DNA of 64,000 nt from Pseudisothecium myosuroides (Eukaryota > Streptophyta > Bryopsida > Hypnales > Lembophyllaceae). The notes under the pieces were generated by a model. It searched no databases. It was not told the DNA's origin and worked only from the letters and a program-made list of their open reading frames with translations. Positions 61,955 through 64,000 of this stretch are shown here, piece after piece. The stretch covers positions 22,757,296 to 22,821,295 of the forward strand of contig OX637292.1 in the NCBI GenBank assembly GCA_951799445.1, given 5' to 3'. The translations under genes and the position numbers were made by a program. Every line of letters begins with the position of its first letter. The first letter of the stretch is position 1.

Positions 61955-62420
61955 AATGAGCCCTCGGGAAGGCTGTGAGTTCCCGGACAGCAGGAAACAC
62001 TGGCTGAATAAACAGGAAAAAGAAGATTAATTAATTAATTTTTTTTTGCCCGGCGAACTGTAGACCTGATTTGCACGGCACTGCGGGGGACAGTTCAGTA
62101 TTATAATTTAAAAAAAATTATTAATAAAATAAATACAAAATTTCAAAATTCCCAAATCCGATGTGGCCAAAACTATTCTAGTCAACCTGAAATATTATTA
62201 TTATTTATTTATTTATTTTTAATATTTTTTAATATTTTTTTAATAATATATTTAACTATTTAACTATTTTTAATATTTTTTTTATTTTTTTATTAATTTT
62301 TTATTGCGGTCACTATTCATCATTGATGATGAATAGTGGCCATTGTTCCACTGTGGGGAACTCCTGAAGAGTCTCAAAGGGAAGCAAACCTCCCAAGGGC
62401 TGAATTTTTTTCTAATGGTT
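61955..62420. repeat. Direct repeat, left copy (pair with 63605-63880)
   Basis: Shares in the same order with 63605-63880: 'gagttcccggac' (right copy 'gagttcctggac'), an A/T tract, a 'tgtggcc'/'acgtggcc' motif, 'tgttcc', a 'cctga...ag' block and finally 'ctaatggttg'. The left copy alone has a perfect hairpin at 62311-62338 (13-bp stem CACTATTCATCAT with a 2-base loop). The two copies lie about 1.5 to 1.65 kb apart and may be ends of one element or two copies of a repeat. Confidence 0.5.
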
Positions 62421-63604
62421 GAGAAGTTTAAAAGGCCAGCTCTAAACAAAGCCATTATTAGAGGCAAATTTACAAATTGGTTTAATCCCTTTCTTTTGTG
62501 TTCCATATATGGTGCAATGAAAATTCACAAGAACTATACCTCTATCTTGAACTATTTACAATGCAAGTATAAGCTTCTAGAGCAAATTGGTAGCATTTAT
62601 GATGACTTAACTAGAGGCAATCTTTCCAATTGGTTCTCACCTTCTAAAAAATTGAAGGAACTCAAGGTATGGGAAAAAAATTTATGATGAGAATTCTTCT
62701 TTCACAACATAAATATACTCTTGCTTAATTTCTTGAACTATAAGAAGAGATAATTGAGATGCTTCAAGGACTTAGAAATGCATGTCAATCTTTGTTTGCA
62801 TCTTCTATAAAAACAAAGATTAAAATCATAATTCAAGTAAGACAAACCCAATTATTTCAACCAAGTGGACCCAAAGCTTTTAATGTCTGTTTGAATTGGT
62901 CACGTGCATTTGTTAAAGACAACTTGAATTGGAGCTACAGAAATGTTACAAGGGCTGCAAGGAAAGCTACCTAAAGATTGGGAAGAAAAAGGGTTGAAGA
63001 TGGCACAAATAATTGCTTACCTTGTCAAGGCTTACTTTATAGCTCTACAATTATTTGTCAGCACAAATCAATTAGAAATTCACTTAATCCCAACAGGAAG
63101 GGTCCATACATAAGAAGTTAAGGATCAAAATATATAATTGTCTGTCTCTGTATCACCCACATTAGCTAGAAATCTACTCCGTTTCCAAGTTGTTTTTACA
63201 AGGACAATAATGAGATGCTTACTTCCAGAAAATGCTAGTCGTTAGGTGGCACCTCACATATTGAGATGATCATTGGTCAAATGTGAAAACATGTAAGGAT
63301 TTTGTGAAGAAAATATTACAACCATACTACAAGGAAGAGCAAATTGGGCAATTAAAAGTAGACTAGGATATGATATTGATTTAGTTGATAGATTGCTAGA
63401 ATTTGCATAAGTAAAGAGAATCCAAGTTTTGGATGAAGACAAACCATCCTCAGATCCTTATCATCCTTGTGCCAACAAATTGTACTAGCATAGGTTCATG
63501 CAAGCATTTAATGACATTAATGAAGCAGCTACAACAAACAACATCAAAGGATGGAAAGGTTGATACTAAATTGAAAGCATTGAAGCCTCATCTTTCATTA
63601 GAGG
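62421..63604 (+). other. Region between direct repeats with protein-like frames
   Basis: Frames at 62343-62687 and 62759-62974 on the plus strand give protein-like sequence (for example IIRGKFTNWFNPFLLCSIYG and FKRPALNKA), followed by a third at 63433-63630. They are separated by stops and frame changes. I do not recognise the family. Their place between direct repeats suggests a decayed mobile element, but this is only inference. Confidence 0.3.
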
Positions 63605-63880
63605 ACATTCGGGCCTCTAAGAGACTATGAGTTCCTGGACTGTGGGAACTCTGCAGGAATGTTGGGACGTTGTCAAATGGCCAGTCTGACGTGGCCAAGC
63701 AACCGCCATGTCAGATTTTTTTTTTAATTTAAATTTATTTATAGTATTCTTTTAACATTTTAATAATAATAATAATAATTTTTAATAATTTTTTTTGATA
63801 GCAGTGCGCTGTTCCCAGCATCAGCAACAGCCCTGAAACGGTCTTCTGGAGGTTCAAATCTCCTCTAATGGTTGTACAAA
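63605..63880. repeat. Direct repeat, right copy
   Basis: Counterpart of 61955-62420. It contains a hairpin at 63687-63717 (CTGACGTGGC with GCCATGTCAG) between A/T runs and a TAA trinucleotide run at about 63760-63778. Near 63852-63868 GGAGGTTCAAATCTCC resembles a tRNA T-arm or pol III B-box, but no full tRNA could be folded. The last 120 bases of the window hold nothing recognisable. Confidence 0.45.
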
Positions 63881-64000
63881 GCATGGAAACATTTACAAAG
63901 GAAGCAAATGATTGAAGCATTCCAGAAACGGTGGTACACAATCATGTAGTTTACAACAAGCTTTTAATCCACCATTTTAAATGGTGGCTATGGATGTGAA

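Noticed and set aside
63852..63868. T-arm-like GGAGGTTCAAATCTCC
   Set aside because: Good pol III B-box look, but no D-arm, anticodon arm or acceptor stem at the right distance.

Overview
The window is nuclear DNA of a land plant. Three multi-exon genes with GT-AG introns sit in long AT-rich stretches full of transposon debris. Two of them are tandem paralogues of the MIKC* class of MADS-box transcription factors. Short introns, the MIKC* tandem pair and a piggyBac-type transposase point to a non-seed plant (moss, lycophyte or relative), but I cannot name the species. All exon models below were built by hand from splice motifs, reading frame and paralogue comparison; no transcript data were available.

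Layout. 1-540: old dispersed repeat. 1635-4877 (+): MIKC* gene A, ten exons, about 399 aa, plus an extra in-phase copy of its I-domain exon at 2423-2488. 4878-16184: mostly AT-rich, gene-free, with two copies of a TA-flanked MITE. 16185-20425 (+): MIKC* gene B, ten exons, about 374 aa, with a GC-AG intron and a MITE in its last intron. 20426-31300: gene-free, with more MITE copies, one copy of a 0.38-kb dispersed repeat and a 5'-truncated LINE with a 14-bp target duplication. 31301-34328 (-): intact five-exon GDSL lipase/esterase of 381 aa. 34329-44955: repeats, a decayed RGG-rich ORF with in-frame TGA codons, a possible LTR-like promoter region and several tandem arrays. 44956-47411 (+): piggyBac-type transposase with all three catalytic Asp codons, broken by one TGA and by a 143-bp CACTA-type MITE. 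49001-49585: second LINE 3' end, itself split by a 188-bp TA-flanked MITE. 51487-51708: almost perfect CACTA foldback element. 52168-52920: second copy of the repeat seen at position 1, interrupted by a small element with GTGAGC-rich ends. 53105-60775: a 7.67-kb unit whose ends match that small element and which is flanked by a perfect 9-bp direct repeat, so probably a Mutator-like element; it carries a 63-bp minisatellite with the palindrome AGCCGTTAACGGCT in most units. 60785-64000: AT-rich, with a directly repeated segment.

The MIKC* pair are expected to be DNA-binding regulators, a class known mainly from gametophyte and pollen development. The GDSL enzyme is probably secreted and unrelated to them. 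Everything else is mobile-element biology, and several nested insertions can be put in order from target duplications and from related copies that lack the insertion. The strongest candidates for something new are the duplicated I-domain exon of gene A and the large Mutator-like unit with its minisatellite.
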